Shown one piece after another: positions 7,802 to 17,604 of a DNA stretch of 64,000 bases. The number at the start of each line of letters is the position of its first letter. Within the stretch, counting starts at the first letter, position 1. Below the pieces are notes generated by a model. That model was not told the DNA's origin. It worked only from the letters and a program-made list of their open reading frames with translations, and ran no database searches. Origin of the DNA: Gallionella sp. (lineage in GTDB: Bacteria > Pseudomonadota > Gammaproteobacteria > Burkholderiales > Gallionellaceae). The stretch covers positions 1-64,000 of the forward strand of contig JAUSMR010000026.1 in assembly GCA_030645955.1 (NCBI GenBank). Direction: 5' to 3'. A program made the position numbers and the translations under genes.

Positions 7802-9073
7802 CTATTTCAGTTTTTCGATGCCCAGCATTTTAAGTATGCTCTTTTCATAGAAGGGCTCGGAAGTGCCTTTCTTCATCTTGCGGATGAAATATTTTTCAAA
7901 AGCAACTTTGGCGACATGCACCCATTTGCCTTCGGCAAACCAGTTTACGTTGCGCGGCGGGATCTGCGGCAATGCCACAAACACCACGCCGGTGTCGCCA
8001 AAATCGGCCAGACATACCGCATTCCAGGTAGCCTTGTGGTCTGGCGGATTGCCTTTCAGATCAGCCTCAATATTAAGCACTGTGGCAGTCACCATGGACT
8101 CGATCATATAGCCGGTCTTGGGGGTGCCGGTTGGCACGGGCGTGGCTTCCACGGGTGGAATCGCGACGCACACGCCGACGGCGAAAATATTTTTGTATTT
8201 CGGGTTGCGCTGATGCTCGTTCACCAGGATAAAGCCGCGCGGATTGGTCAATCCTTCGATGCCGAACACCGCATCCACGCCCTTGAAGGCGGGTAACATC
8301 ATGCTGTAGGCAAACGGTAATTCATGTTTGCGCTTTTCGATGCCCATATCGTCATGTTCGGTTACATACATCTTGCCTGCTTCGACCTTGGTGGTCTTGG
8401 CGTTGCATATCCACTTGATGTCGTGGTCGCGCATGTTGGATTCCAGAATCCCCTTGGAATCGCCCACGCCGCCTAACCCCAGATGCCCGATATAGGGCTC
8501 GGCGGTCACAAATGTCATTGGCACCTTGTTGCGGATTTTGCGGCGGCGCAAATCGGTATCCATGATGAAAGCATATTCGTAAGCAGGGCCGAAGCAGGAA
8601 GCGCCTTGCACAGCACCCACGACGATCGGTCCCGGATGCTTGGTGAAATTGTCCCATTCGTCATGCGATTTCATGGCGTGATCGACGGTGCAAACCGAAT
8701 GGGTAAAGCCGCCATGCGGCCCCAGCCCCTCTACTTCCTCAAAGGCCAGCTTGGGCCCGGTAGCGATCACCAGATAGTCATAACCAATTAGCTCACCGTC
8801 GTTAAGCTCGAGCTGGTTCTTGTCGGGATGCAGACGCTTTACCCCGACCGAGATAAAGTTGATGCCCTTGCGCTCCAGATAGGTGCGCACAGGAATTTCG
8901 GTATCTTTGCGCTCGCGCCACTTCACGCCCATCCACGGATTGGACGGCGTAAATTGAAAATTCTCGCTGTTCGAAATGAGCGTCACCTTGTCTTCGCTAC
9001 GGATTTTTTCCTGCATTTCGTAGGCCGCCGGCATGCCTCCGATTCCCGCACCCATGATTACAATATGCGCCAT
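7802..9073 (-). CDS. Sulfide:quinone oxidoreductase family flavoprotein
   Basis: The 423-residue FAD protein starts MAHIVIMGAGIGGMPAAYEM, the dinucleotide-binding fold. Three cysteines fall at the positions used by SQR to oxidise sulfide: C129 (HSVCTVDH), C161 (GASCFGPAYEYAF) and about C355 (NAVCLADFGDTG). The stretch PVPTGTPKTGYMIESMV is also SQR-type. These enzymes pass electrons from sulfide to quinone at the inner membrane and leave sulfane sulfur or polysulfide. An AGGAGG ribosome site precedes the start. It stands alone. A related NADH dehydrogenase role cannot be excluded, but the three cysteines favour SQR. Confidence 0.85.
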   Translation of the reverse strand: MAHIVIMGAGIGGMPAAYEMQEKIRSEDKVTLISNSENFQFTPSNPWMGVKWRERKDTEIPVRTYLERKGINFISVGVKRLHPDKNQLELNDGELIGYDYLVIATGPKLAFEEVEGLGPHGGFTHSVCTVDHAMKSHDEWDNFTKHPGPIVVGAVQGASCFGPAYEYAFIMDTDLRRRKIRNKVPMTFVTAEPYIGHLGLGGVGDSKGILESNMRDHDIKWICNAKTTKVEAGKMYVTEHDDMGIEKRKHELPFAYSMMLPAFKGVDAVFGIEGLTNPRGFILVNEHQRNPKYKNIFAVGVCVAIPPVEATPVPTGTPKTGYMIESMVTATVLNIEADLKGNPPDHKATWNAVCLADFGDTGVVFVALPQIPPRNVNWFAEGKWVHVAKVAFEKYFIRKMKKGTSEPFYEKSILKMLGIEKLK

Positions 9074-9210
9074 GTTTCCTCCTGGTTAATTGAATGGTTC
9101 GAAATAACATATTAATAATACGCCCATTCTGCTTAAGTCAACGATAGCCCAACAGAATAACTCGGATCACTTTCGGGTTATTGACACCGTTTTGACAATA
9201 TGTGCAGCCA

Positions 9211-10212
9211 TTACAGGTGAATGGAGCCGGATGCCGATTTGCTGGCCGCTGCGGGACTTGATCCTCCGCTCACCCGTTCGATCCCCGCCAGATCACGCGC
9301 AGAGAATACCGCAGTAAATCCCGCCTGCTGCAACAGCGCACGCACCTGTTCCGCCTGGTCGTAGCCGTGTTCGAACAACAGCCAGCCATCAGGGTTGAGA
9401 TGATCATTTGCCTGTGCGGTGATGCGGCGGATATCGTCCAGCCCGTCCGCTCCGGAAACCAGCGCGCTGCGCGGCTCGAAGCGCACATCGCCCTGCGCCA
9501 GATGCGCGTCGCTAGCGGCGATGTAGGGTGGGTTGGAAACGATGATATCGAAGCGCTCATTGTGCAATGCGCTGAACCAGTCGCCTTGCAACAATCGCAC
9601 GTTTTTCAGGCCAAGCCGCTGCGCATTAAGCTGGGCTATTTCCAGTGCGGCGGTTGAAGTATCCACTGCCACCACTTCTGCATTGGGACGCGCATGGGCG
9701 ATGCTCAACGCGATCGCGCCGCTGCCGGTGCCCAGGTCCAGCACGCGGCACGTGTGCTCTCTCCCGGCCTGACGGCCACCCTCTCCCGTCTCGCCAGTGC
9801 GAGCAGCTTTGCTGCCGCTCGCGGCGGGGATGCCCCCTGCGGGTGCAGGGAGAGGGGTTGGGGGAGAGGGTATGCGCTGCAATGCCAACTCGACCAGCAA
9901 CTCGGTATCGGGTCGCGGGATCAGGGTAGCGGGGGAAACCCTGAAATTCAGCCCGTAAAATTCGCGCTCGCCGAGCAGATAGGCAACCGGTTCGCCAAGC
10001 AAACGCCGCTCGAATAACGCCGCATAGCGCGCATATTGTTCGTCATCAAGCTGATGTTCCGGGTGAGTGAGCAACCAGGCGCGGTTTACCTGTAACACGG
10101 CTTGCAGCAGGCATTGCACCTCGATGCGCGCACTACTGATATCCAGTCCGAGCGCAGTTTCAAGCTGTTTGCTGTGGTGTTGCAGTACCGCCTGGATGCT
10201 AATTGAGGACAT
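9211..10212 (-). CDS. prmC: Release factor glutamine methyltransferase PrmC (HemK), with repeat-derived insertion
   Basis: The 333-residue enzyme methylates the GGQ glutamine of release factors. Visible are ARWLL-type N-terminal helices, [33 protein letters not shown] (SAM site) and the catalytic IVSNPPYIA. Between [17 protein letters not shown] and VLDLGTG there are about 38 extra residues (about 115-152), rich in P, A, G and T, encoded by a palindromic repeat. The position is the hinge between the N-terminal and catalytic domains, so activity may survive. It overlaps prfA, its substrate gene, by 14 bases. Confidence 0.94.
   Translation of the reverse strand: MSSISIQAVLQHHSKQLETALGLDISSARIEVQCLLQAVLQVNRAWLLTHPEHQLDDEQYARYAALFERRLLGEPVAYLLGEREFYGLNFRVSPATLIPRPDTELLVELALQRIPSPPTPLPAPAGGIPAASGSKAARTGETGEGGRQAGREHTCRVLDLGTGSGAIALSIAHARPNAEVVAVDTSTAALEIAQLNAQRLGLKNVRLLQGDWFSALHNERFDIIVSNPPYIAASDAHLAQGDVRFEPRSALVSGADGLDDIRRITAQANDHLNPDGWLLFEHGYDQAEQVRALLQQAGFTAVFSARDLAGIERVSGGSSPAAASKSASGSIHL
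9757..9870. repeat. GC-rich palindromic repeat inside prmC
   Basis: It contains CTCTCCCGGCCTGACGG, CACCCTCTCCCGTCTCGCC and, facing them, GGGAGAGGGGTTGGGGGAG. The whole segment is in frame with prmC and free of stops. It belongs to the CCCTCTCCC...GGGAGAGGG type also seen in rlmI. Confidence 0.7.
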
Positions 10213-11287
10213 CTTCCGCCATCGCGGCGAGTTGTTCGGCCTGATGCTCGGCCATCAGCGCGCCGGTAAGTTCGCCGATGTCGCCATCCATGATCGCATC
10301 CATCTTGTAGAGCGTCAGGTTGATGCGGTGGTCGGTGACGCGGCCTTGCGGATAGTTGTAGGTGCGGATGCGCTCGGAGCGGTCGCCGCTGCCGACCAGG
10401 CTCTTGCGCGTTGCGGCGGTCTTGGCGTTTTGTTCGCGCACCTGTGCGTCCTTGATGCGCGCCGCCAGCACGCGCATCGCCTGCGCCTTGTTCTGGTGCT
10501 GCGAACGCCCGTCCTGGCACTCGACCACGACGCCGGTCGGCAAGTGGGTGATGCGTACCGCCGAATCGGTTTTGTTGATGTGCTGTCCGCCCGCGCCGGA
10601 GGCGCGGAACGTGTCGATGCGCAAATCGGCGGAGTTCAGCACCACGTCGTTTACCTCGTCCACTTCCGGCATGATCGCCACAGTACATGCCGAGGTGTGC
10701 ACACGGCCCTGGGTTTCGGTGGTGGGGACGCGCTGTACGCGATGTGCGCCGGATTCGAACTTCAGCACCGAATACGCGCCTTGCCCGACAATTCTGGCAA
10801 TGATTTCCTTGTAGCCTCCCATTTCGCCGGGGCTTTCCGAAATCACCTCGACTTGCCATCGCTTGCGCTCGGCGTAGCGCGAATACATGCGGAACAAATC
10901 ACCGGCGAATAATGCCGCCTCGTCGCCGCCGGTTCCGGCGCGCACTTCCAGAAACACACTGCGCTCATCGTTGGGATCTTTGGGCAGCAACTGCACCTGC
11001 AACTCGCTGGAAAGTTGCGTCAGCCGTTCTTCCCCTTGTCTGATCTCGGCTTCGGCGAACGCCTTCATTTCCGGGTCGCTTGCCATTTCCTGCGCGGCGC
11101 CGATGTCCGCCTGGCAGGCCTGATAGGCGTGGTATAGCTCCACCACCGGTTCGAGTTCGGCGCGTTCGCGGTTCAGCTTGCGGAACGCATCCATGTCCCT
11201 GGTGGCTTCTTCGGTGCTCAGGAGTTGAGTGATTTCGAGCAGACGCTCGCTCAGTTGAGCGAGTTTGGCGGCGATACTGGGGTTCAT
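10199..11287 (-). CDS. prfA: Peptide chain release factor 1
   Basis: The 362-residue factor ends translation at UAA and UAG. It carries the GGQ motif in [24 protein letters not shown], the methylation target of PrmC next door, and the [28 protein letters not shown] signature. I chose ATG 11287 (MNPSIAAKL), which gives the normal length; the longer frame reads into an intergenic palindrome. The order hemA-prfA-prmC matches that of E. coli. Confidence 0.97.
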   Translation of the reverse strand: MNPSIAAKLAQLSERLLEITQLLSTEEATRDMDAFRKLNRERAELEPVVELYHAYQACQADIGAAQEMASDPEMKAFAEAEIRQGEERLTQLSSELQVQLLPKDPNDERSVFLEVRAGTGGDEAALFAGDLFRMYSRYAERKRWQVEVISESPGEMGGYKEIIARIVGQGAYSVLKFESGAHRVQRVPTTETQGRVHTSACTVAIMPEVDEVNDVVLNSADLRIDTFRASGAGGQHINKTDSAVRITHLPTGVVVECQDGRSQHQNKAQAMRVLAARIKDAQVREQNAKTAATRKSLVGSGDRSERIRTYNYPQGRVTDHRINLTLYKMDAIMDGDIGELTGALMAEHQAEQLAAMAEDVLN

Positions 11288-11318
11288 TTCATTGATCTCT
11301 CGAAGCAGCAATAACCAT

Positions 11319-11369
11319 GTAGGGTGCATTCCATGCACCATTGCCATTGGTGCATGGAATGCACCCTAC
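11319..11369. repeat. Palindrome of the GTAGGGTGCATTCC family, copy 1
   Basis: A near-perfect inverted repeat with 22-base arms starting GTAGGGTGCATTCCATGCAC lies between hemA and prfA. The same arms with a different loop occur at 53790-53840. It lies within the hemA-prfA transcription unit. Confidence 0.85.
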
Positions 11370-11398
11370 GATATTTCACTTTTTATTTAGGATAGGGC

Positions 11399-12652
11399 TC
11401 ATTCTTCGGGGTGCAGGTGGTACAGCCGATGGATCACGTCGAGGAAAGCTTCGCGGTCATTGCTATGCACCTGGTTCAGCGCGTGGGTCGGCGCGTGCAG
11501 GAATTTGTTGGTCAGGCCGCTGCTCATCGCTTCCAGCACCTTCCCCGGGTTTTCGCCCTTGGCCAGCAGGCGCAGGGCCTTTTCCAGTTCGTGGCGGCGA
11601 TTGCGCTCGGCATGGTCGCGCAATGCGCGGATAGTCGGCACTACCTCGCGCGATTCCATCCAGTGAATAAAATCGGATACGCCGGAGTCAATGATAACCT
11701 CGGCTTCCTTCACCGCGCCCTGTCGTGCGTCCAACCCGTCTTTCACCACTTCGGCGATATCGTCCACGGTGTACAGGAACACGTCGTCCAGCTCGGCGAC
11801 TTCCGCTTCCACGTCGCGCGGCACGGCCAGGTCCACGATAAACAGCGGACGGTGCTTGCGCGCCTTGAGCGCGCGCTCCACCATACCCTTGCCCAGGATC
11901 GGCAATTGGCTGGCGGTACAGGTCACGATGATGTCGTGATGCGCCAACTGCTCAGGCAAATCGGTCAGCGTAATCGCATGGCCGTTGATGCGCCGCGCCA
12001 ATGTTTGCGCGCGTTCCAGCGTGCGGTTGGCGACGGTGATGCGTTTGGGCGAACGTGCCGCAAAATGCACCGCATTGAGTTCAATCATCTCGCCCGCGCC
12101 GATGAACAGCACGTTCTGTTCGGAAATGCTCGGAAAGATACGCTCGGCCAGCCGCACCGCAGCGGCAGCCATCGAAACCAGATTCGCGCCGATCTCGGTT
12201 TGGGTGCGCACGTCTTTGGCCACCGAGAAGGTGCGCTGAAATAACTTGTGCAGCAGGAAACCCAGCGTGCCGGCCTGCTCTGCCTGGCGCACCGCCTGCT
12301 TCATCTGCCCGAGAATCTGCGGCTCTCCCAACACCATCGAGTCCAGTCCGCTCGCCACCCGGAACGAATGCTTCACCGCCTGCTCGCGCGGCAGGGTGTA
12401 GAGATAGGGTTCGATATCTTTGCGGGGCAGATGATGATATTGCGCCAGCCAGTCGATGGCATGGTCTGGTTGCGAAGAGTTACAATACAGCTCCGTGCGG
12501 TTACAGGTGGACAGAATCGCCGCCTCTTTCGCTGCGCCGTTTTCCACCAGATCGCGTAGCGCGCTCTCCATCCCGTCCTCGTTGAAAGCGACTTGCTCGC
12601 GCACGGCAAGCGGCGCGGTTTGATGGTTAATGCCAAAGGCGAACAGCTGCAT
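11399..12652 (-). CDS. hemA: Glutamyl-tRNA reductase
   Basis: The 417-residue enzyme makes glutamate-1-semialdehyde from Glu-tRNA, the first step of tetrapyrrole synthesis. The catalytic cysteine is C50 in [13 protein letters not shown]. Other marks are [22 protein letters not shown] and the NADP-fold [13 protein letters not shown] chose ATG 12652 ([15 protein letters not shown]), which gives the usual length. It heads hemA-prfA-prmC, with a 111-bp gap to prfA holding a palindrome. Confidence 0.97.
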   Translation of the reverse strand: MQLFAFGINHQTAPLAVREQVAFNEDGMESALRDLVENGAAKEAAILSTCNRTELYCNSSQPDHAIDWLAQYHHLPRKDIEPYLYTLPREQAVKHSFRVASGLDSMVLGEPQILGQMKQAVRQAEQAGTLGFLLHKLFQRTFSVAKDVRTQTEIGANLVSMAAAAVRLAERIFPSISEQNVLFIGAGEMIELNAVHFAARSPKRITVANRTLERAQTLARRINGHAITLTDLPEQLAHHDIIVTCTASQLPILGKGMVERALKARKHRPLFIVDLAVPRDVEAEVAELDDVFLYTVDDIAEVVKDGLDARQGAVKEAEVIIDSGVSDFIHWMESREVVPTIRALRDHAERNRRHELEKALRLLAKGENPGKVLEAMSSGLTNKFLHAPTHALNQVHSNDREAFLDVIHRLYHLHPEE

Positions 12653-12784
12653 CTTGGTATCTGGCGGACGACAAAGCAAAATAGGACGCGAATTATAGTC
12701 GGAACGGCGAAGCAATACCATCCGGGGCGAGTCTCTGCTGCTAGAATACTCGGCTGCATAACACCTGCTTGTAACAACACGCAA

Positions 12785-13339
12785 ATGGCCATCAAAGCAA
12801 CCGTTTTCAAAGCCGCCCTCCAGATTGCCGATATGGATCGCCATTACTACGCCGACCACGCCCTGACGCTGGCGCGCCACCCATCGGAAACCGACGAGCG
12901 CATGATGGTGCGCCTGCTGGCCTTCGCGCTATATGCCGACGATGCGCTGATTTTCGGCAATGGCATGAGCAGCGACGAGGAGCCTGACCTGTGGCAAAAA
13001 GACCTTACCGGCTCGATCGAACTCTGGATAGTAGTGGGCCTTCCCGACGAGCGTGCAATCCGCAAAGCCAGCGGACGCTCCGGTAAAGTCGTGGTCATCA
13101 GTTACGGGCGCGCCGCCGGCATCTGGTGGAACGAAAACCGCGACAAACTGCAACGCCTGAATAATCTCACGGTGCTTAACCTGCCGACTGAAACCACGCT
13201 GGCTCTCGCCGCACTTGCCAGCCGCAATATGCAACTGCAATGTACCCTACAGGAAGGTCACATCATGATGACCAGCGATGCGGGGATGATCGAAATCGAG
13301 CCGAAGATTTTGCATGGCAGTTTCCGTTCGGCTGACTGA
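12785..13339 (+). CDS. yaeQ: YaeQ family protein
   Basis: The 184-residue protein begins [49 protein letters not shown], the standard YaeQ opening, and contains [19 protein letters not shown] and VVVISYGR. YaeQ has a restriction-endonuclease-like fold; its substrate is not established. I chose ATG 12785 over a longer leader that overlaps the hemA promoter. Its TGA overlaps the ATG of the next gene. Confidence 0.9.
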   Translation: MAIKATVFKAALQIADMDRHYYADHALTLARHPSETDERMMVRLLAFALYADDALIFGNGMSSDEEPDLWQKDLTGSIELWIVVGLPDERAIRKASGRSGKVVVISYGRAAGIWWNENRDKLQRLNNLTVLNLPTETTLALAALASRNMQLQCTLQEGHIMMTSDAGMIEIEPKILHGSFRSAD

Positions 13340-13722
13340 TGACGGCAAAGACGCTACCCTGCCCTTGCGGCGCGGCCAGCTACAGCGCTTGTTGCGGCCG
13401 TTATCACAACGGCGCCGTTGCGCCGGATGCCGAAGCTATGATGCGTTCCCGTTACAGTGCTTATGTGCTTAAGCTGGAAGCCTATCTGCTTGCCACGTGG
13501 CATCCCGATACCCGACCTGCCGAGCTTGATCTTGCGGCGGACAACTGCAAATGGCTGGGGCTGGAGGTGAAGAAATTCATTCAGGAATCGGCGGATTGTG
13601 CCACCGTGGAGTTCGTTGCACGCTACAAGACCGGCGGGCGCGCCCATCGCCTGCATGAGATCAGCCGCTTTGCGCGAAATGCGGGGCGGTGGTTCTATGT
13701 GGATGGGGAATTTACGGGTTAG
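13339..13722 (+). CDS. ychJ: YchJ family protein with SEC-C motif
   Basis: This 127-residue protein begins with the zinc-binding SEC-C pattern CPCGAASYSACCGRYH and continues MMRSRYSAYVLKLEAYLLATWHPDTRP, typical of YchJ (UPF0225). The function of the family is unknown; SEC-C motifs usually bind zinc for protein or nucleic-acid contacts. It starts within the stop of yaeQ, so the two are translationally coupled. Confidence 0.9.
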   Translation: MTAKTLPCPCGAASYSACCGRYHNGAVAPDAEAMMRSRYSAYVLKLEAYLLATWHPDTRPAELDLAADNCKWLGLEVKKFIQESADCATVEFVARYKTGGRAHRLHEISRFARNAGRWFYVDGEFTG

Positions 13723-13760
13723 CCAGCCGGTGGAAATTCAGCTCTGCCTTGAGGGTTTTT

Positions 13761-15452
13761 TCAGAAGCTGGTTTTTGTCTTCAGCAGGAACTGAAACGAT
13801 CTTGTGTTGGAATCGCGGTTAAGAGGGAACGCGAAATCGGCGTGCGTCACGTTACCGAAGGCGGAGCGGGCACTGAGAATACGGAGGCCGAAGCCGACAT
13901 CGTGGAGCCAGCCGGGATTCGAGATATTCTGGTTTACGCCGCCGCCCCACGCGCGGCCGGCATCGTAGAAGATTGCACCGCCAATGCGGAACAAGCGGAA
14001 CGGATACCAGTCGGAATAAGCACGCCTCTCAACATTCAGCAGCACGCTCTTATTTCCGCTCTGGTAACGCAGCGGGTAACCGCGCAGACCATTGTCGCCG
14101 CCCAGCAGCAATTGCTCGTCAATGCCCGGGTTGCTGACGGTATTGCCCTCAATGGACGCGAACAGCAGGGTGTGTTCGCTCTGCGGTATGTAATATCGTG
14201 CGGAGCCGTTCAGCAAATGTTTCTCGCTGATGCCACTCCAGTATTTTCCCGTAAGTGATCCCGATAACAACAAGGCGCTACGGGGCAATATTTCAAAACC
14301 GTTGCTTATGTCGCCTTTGTAAACCCATAGATTATTGCTGGAGCCGAGGCTGGTCAACGCGCGGCCTAATTGCACGCTCGATTGAAAGCCCATCGCAACA
14401 TATTCGGTACGCTCGATCTGATCCCGGTTCTTGAATCTCTGGAAGCTGTCCTCGATGACTTCATAGCGGAAGAACGGTGCGGTCATGCGCTGGTCTGGCG
14501 GCGGCTGTACAGGCGGAAGCAGTGTTGCGGCAGGCCCATAGGTATCCGTCCCGTGAGTGAGTCCGATGGAATAGCGGCGTGCACTATCATCGATGAGGCC
14601 TTCGGACCAGCCGCCGAAAACCTCAACCGCTTTCTGCGAATGGGAATACTGCCCGATCAGTATTCCGCTGTTGTAAAGAGGGTCGATGCGGTCATCCCGT
14701 AACACGGATGCTCCGGCAGCCCATCGGGAGTCCAGTGCATAAAATGGCCGGGCAACGGAGAAAGACTGGTGGTTTCCGTCGCTGAGCCTGCCGAATATGT
14801 AGTTTACGTTGTACCACCCCCCAAATGCATGTTTATCGTTAATTTCGAATTCTGTGCCATTACGATCCACATTCGAGATGTTCCTCAAGCCCAAGGCTAC
14901 GCCGGTACCAAGTAAATTGCGCTCATCAATTGTAATGCCGCTTGTGTTGGTGCCGCCGGCACGGCTGAATTTGAAGCCGGGTTGCAGCGACCAGGAGTCA
15001 CGTGTCTTGACCTCGATATCGACGATGCCGTCATGGTAGGCAATTGGCTTGATATTTATGTCGTAAAGAAAACGGTTGCTGTGAAGCAAACGCTCCGACT
15101 CCTCGACAAGGCGTGCTGACACAGGCTCACCGCTTTTGAACAACAAGGCGTTTTCAATGACGCCGGGGCGTGTTCTTATGTGCAGTCCGTTCACGACCCT
15201 GTAAAACCCCCCATTTTCCTTTGGATCGTCCAGATCAAAAATATCCTGGACGTCGATGCGAATCTCGCCGAACATCGCACCGGCGGCCTCAAGCTCGACA
15301 AAGGAAGGAATGGTATTTTCCTCGCTTATCTCATTTGCAGTCGCCGGGTTGTGGGGCAAGGCGATGGCGAAATAACAAATCAACAGCCAGCGAGTCCAAC
15401 ATGGGGTCGCGTTTATGCGGATTGAAATGAGGGTCGTTTTCAGGTAAGCCAA
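13761..15452 (-). CDS. Omp85/BamA-superfamily outer membrane protein
   Basis: The 563-residue protein has a signal region (about residues 20-40, LLICYFAIALPHNPATA), one POTRA-like segment (HIRTRPGVIENALLFKSGEPVS, LVEESERLL, DIEVKTRDSWSL) and a C-terminal beta-barrel with the GGDNGLRGYPLRY motif typical of Omp85 loop L6 (VRGF/Y type). It ends in phenylalanine, as outer-membrane barrels do. With a single POTRA it is shorter than BamA and resembles ShlB/surface-antigen D15 proteins of unknown cargo. It is convergent with ychJ. Confidence 0.82.
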   Translation of the reverse strand: MAYLKTTLISIRINATPCWTRWLLICYFAIALPHNPATANEISEENTIPSFVELEAAGAMFGEIRIDVQDIFDLDDPKENGGFYRVVNGLHIRTRPGVIENALLFKSGEPVSARLVEESERLLHSNRFLYDINIKPIAYHDGIVDIEVKTRDSWSLQPGFKFSRAGGTNTSGITIDERNLLGTGVALGLRNISNVDRNGTEFEINDKHAFGGWYNVNYIFGRLSDGNHQSFSVARPFYALDSRWAAGASVLRDDRIDPLYNSGILIGQYSHSQKAVEVFGGWSEGLIDDSARRYSIGLTHGTDTYGPAATLLPPVQPPPDQRMTAPFFRYEVIEDSFQRFKNRDQIERTEYVAMGFQSSVQLGRALTSLGSSNNLWVYKGDISNGFEILPRSALLLSGSLTGKYWSGISEKHLLNGSARYYIPQSEHTLLFASIEGNTVSNPGIDEQLLLGGDNGLRGYPLRYQSGNKSVLLNVERRAYSDWYPFRLFRIGGAIFYDAGRAWGGGVNQNISNPGWLHDVGFGLRILSARSAFGNVTHADFAFPLNRDSNTRSFQFLLKTKTSF

Positions 15453-15638
15453 AAAAGATTCCGTTCAGATTAGTTTCAGCGCGAGCGTAGCCTTATTTTA
15501 TCCAGTAAGAAAGGTGCTTGTTGCCTTTTATTGCTGTGATGCCGAGACTCGACGCACCTGGCTGTTCTTCTGAACGCGAACAGGACTTTGCAGGCGGCGC
15601 AGAGTAAAATCCACTTTTCCTCAGTAAGTCCATCCCAA

Positions 15639-16511
15639 ATGTCCATACAGTGGTTTCCCGGTCACATGACCTCGGCGCGCAGAAAAGCGGCCGAGACCAT
15701 GGAATTTATCGATGTTGTCATCGAAGTACTGGATGCGCGCGCGCCTGAAGCGAGCAGCAACCCGATGATCAGGGAACTGCGCGAGCATCGCCAGCGCCCC
15801 TGCCTGAAAATACTTAACAAGGCCGACCTCGCCGATCCCGTTGCCACCCAGGTCTGGCTCGATTATTACAGCCGGCAACCGGGTGTCAAGGCGGTGGCAC
15901 TGAGCTGCAAGAGCGCCAGCGACGCCGCAAAAGTACCCAAGCTATGCCAGCCGCTCGCCCCGCATCGTGACAGCACGCACAAGCCGCTGCGCATGATAAT
16001 CATGGGCATCCCCAACGTCGGTAAGTCCACGCTGATGAACATGCTGCTCAAACGCCGCGTCGCCAATGTCGGCGACGAACCTGCCGTGACCAAATCACAG
16101 CAGTGCCACAACCTGAATGAACGTATGACGCTCACCGATTCGCCCGGCCTGATGTGGCCGAAGATCGAACACACAAACGATGGACTCATGCTCGCTGCCA
16201 TTCACGCCATTGGCCGCAATGCCGTCATCGAAGAAGAGGTTGCCGAATATCTCGCCAACACCCTGCTGGCGCGCTATCCCGCACAGCTTGTCGAACGCTA
16301 CAATTTATCAGTTGAAGGGCTTGATGGCGTGGGCGTGATCGAAGCCATCGCCAAAAAACGCGGCTGCCTGCTGAAGGGTAAGGGCGGTGAACCGGACCTG
16401 GAAAAAGCGGCGATGATTTTGCTGACGGAATACCGCAGCGGCAAGCTGGGGCGGATCAGTTTGGAGACGCCGGAGTCGCGCGAGGCGATGCTAATGGCAG
16501 ATGCCAGGTAA
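15639..16511 (+). CDS. Circularly permuted ribosome-biogenesis GTPase (YlqF/RbgA type)
   Basis: The 290-residue GTPase has permuted motifs: G4 NKAD at 60-63, G1 GIPNVGKS at 123-130 and G3 DSPG at 167-170. The N terminus MSIQWFPGHMTSARRKA is characteristic of YlqF. The family acts in large-subunit assembly in Bacillus; the role in proteobacteria is less clear. I chose ATG 15639. The C-terminal half is the helical YlqF tail (EEEVAEYLANTLLARYP, AKKRGCLLKGKGGEPDLEKAA). Confidence 0.9.
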   Translation: MSIQWFPGHMTSARRKAAETMEFIDVVIEVLDARAPEASSNPMIRELREHRQRPCLKILNKADLADPVATQVWLDYYSRQPGVKAVALSCKSASDAAKVPKLCQPLAPHRDSTHKPLRMIIMGIPNVGKSTLMNMLLKRRVANVGDEPAVTKSQQCHNLNERMTLTDSPGLMWPKIEHTNDGLMLAAIHAIGRNAVIEEEVAEYLANTLLARYPAQLVERYNLSVEGLDGVGVIEAIAKKRGCLLKGKGGEPDLEKAAMILLTEYRSGKLGRISLETPESREAMLMADAR

Positions 16512-16610
16512 TCCCTGATTAAAGTTGGCTTCTATTGCTCTGAAATAAAGCGGTTTGCTTGCCGGTATTGGCTCGCAATAGAAAACGGCCTCCAATCAGA
16601 ATCACTGAAG

Positions 16611-16775
16611 GTCACCAAGAACCATGGCTCGTTCCCGACCGATGAGGCGTTGCTGAAACTGTTCTACCTGGCGTTGAACAACATCAGCAAGAAATGGACG
16701 ATGCCGATCCGGGATTGGAAAGCTGCGCTAAATCGGTTTACTATCCAGTTCGACGAGCGGATGCCGCAGCAGTGA
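16611..16775 (+). pseudogene. IS256-family transposase C-terminal remnant
   Basis: A 54-codon piece reads VTKNHGSFPTDEALLKLFYL and then ISKKWTMPIRDWKAALNRF up to the natural stop, the conserved end of IS256-type transposases. The rest of the gene is absent, although the frame can be followed a short way upstream. After the stop, ACACAAAATTCGGGACACC (about 16790-16811) resembles the terminal repeat of such elements, so the right end of an old insertion remains. Confidence 0.8.
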
Positions 16776-16850
16776 TGAAATTCCGTTTACACAAAATTCG
16801 GGACACCCTCAAGCAGTCAACGTTGCAGGCATCTACTCTGTTGCGTATAT

Positions 16851-17118
16851 CTATTCAAAAAGCTCAGAATGGGTTCCCGTGCGGGTGAATATGATTGCGC
16901 CATCATCCTGCAGCTCGTAAATCAACAAAAAATCTCCACCCATATGACATTCCCTGAAACCAGCCCATTCACCAGATAGTTAATGATCAAGGTATTCGGG
17001 AGGAAGTGGCTCATCATTTGCAATCAGCAGCAACATCCCTTCCTTCAGGCGATTCATGTTGTAACGCCCTGAATGGCTCAGGCGCTCCCAATCTTTGCTG
17101 AACTGTTTGGTTTTGTCG
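16851..17118 (-). pseudogene. YafQ/RelE-type toxin, broken by an in-frame stop
   Basis: The frame reads TKQFSKDWERLSHSGRYN, then EGMLLLIANDEPLPPEYLDH, stop, LSGEWAGFRECHMGGDFLLI, then RTGTHSELFE. YafQ toxins have exactly this pattern uninterrupted (EPLPxxYxDHxLxGEWxxxRECH). The TAA at 16980-16982 falls just before the catalytic half, so the product should be inactive. No ATG, GTG or TTG lies at the expected start after the antitoxin stop either. The antitoxin gene upstream is intact. Confidence 0.8.
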
Positions 17119-17421
17119 CTACTTCGAGGCTGCTTTGCGCGTTTTAGCTTTGCCGGTTTTTTCGAGGTCTTCAAATAGTGCCTCCGCTGAATCAAACTTC
17201 GCTTTTCTCATTGCTCGCGCTTCCTGCATTGCAGCACGCGTTATAGCATTAGGGGCCTTTACTTCGAATGGCAAACCTTCCTGAGCAACAACCTGGCGCA
17301 AGAAAAGACGGATTGCATCGCTGAGGTTAAGGCCGCAGGAAGCCAGCACCTCGGTGGCGCGGTCTTTGATGGCTGGCTCAATGCGAGAACGGACATCAGT
17401 AGTTTTTAGAGTCGCTAACAC
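17119..17421 (-). CDS. RelB/DinJ family antitoxin
   Basis: The 100-residue protein contains the ribbon-helix-helix region DVRSRIEPAIKDRATEVLASCGLNLSDAIRLFLRQVVAQEGLPFEVK, the standard RelB/DinJ N terminus, and a basic C-terminal tail. It would bind the promoter and neutralise the YafQ-type toxin encoded just downstream, but that toxin carries a nonsense codon, so the antitoxin appears orphaned. A palindrome-rich stretch (TGTAGCGACAATGTAGCTAC, about 17440) before the start is a possible autoregulatory operator. Confidence 0.88.
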   Translation of the reverse strand: MLATLKTTDVRSRIEPAIKDRATEVLASCGLNLSDAIRLFLRQVVAQEGLPFEVKAPNAITRAAMQEARAMRKAKFDSAEALFEDLEKTGKAKTRKAASK

Positions 17422-17604
17422 AATATATTCTCCTGTATGTGTAGCGACAATGTAGCTACATTGTCGCTAAATGTCAATATGCGCTTTCCCCAGCTATTTA
17501 GCCAAACATGTTTGTTATAAATTCGGTCAACAGATAGCAGCTCCAGGCTCAACGCTGAAGTAGTGCCAATCACTGACATCAAACTAAGGAAACGCAGATT
17601 AAAT
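17422..17604. other. Intergenic region between antitoxin and IS
   Basis: The stretch is AT-rich, with the dyad GTAGCGACAATGTAGCTACA near the antitoxin start. No gene is seen. The last 21 bases (from 17584) are half of a palindromic repeat that the IS interrupts. Confidence 0.5.
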
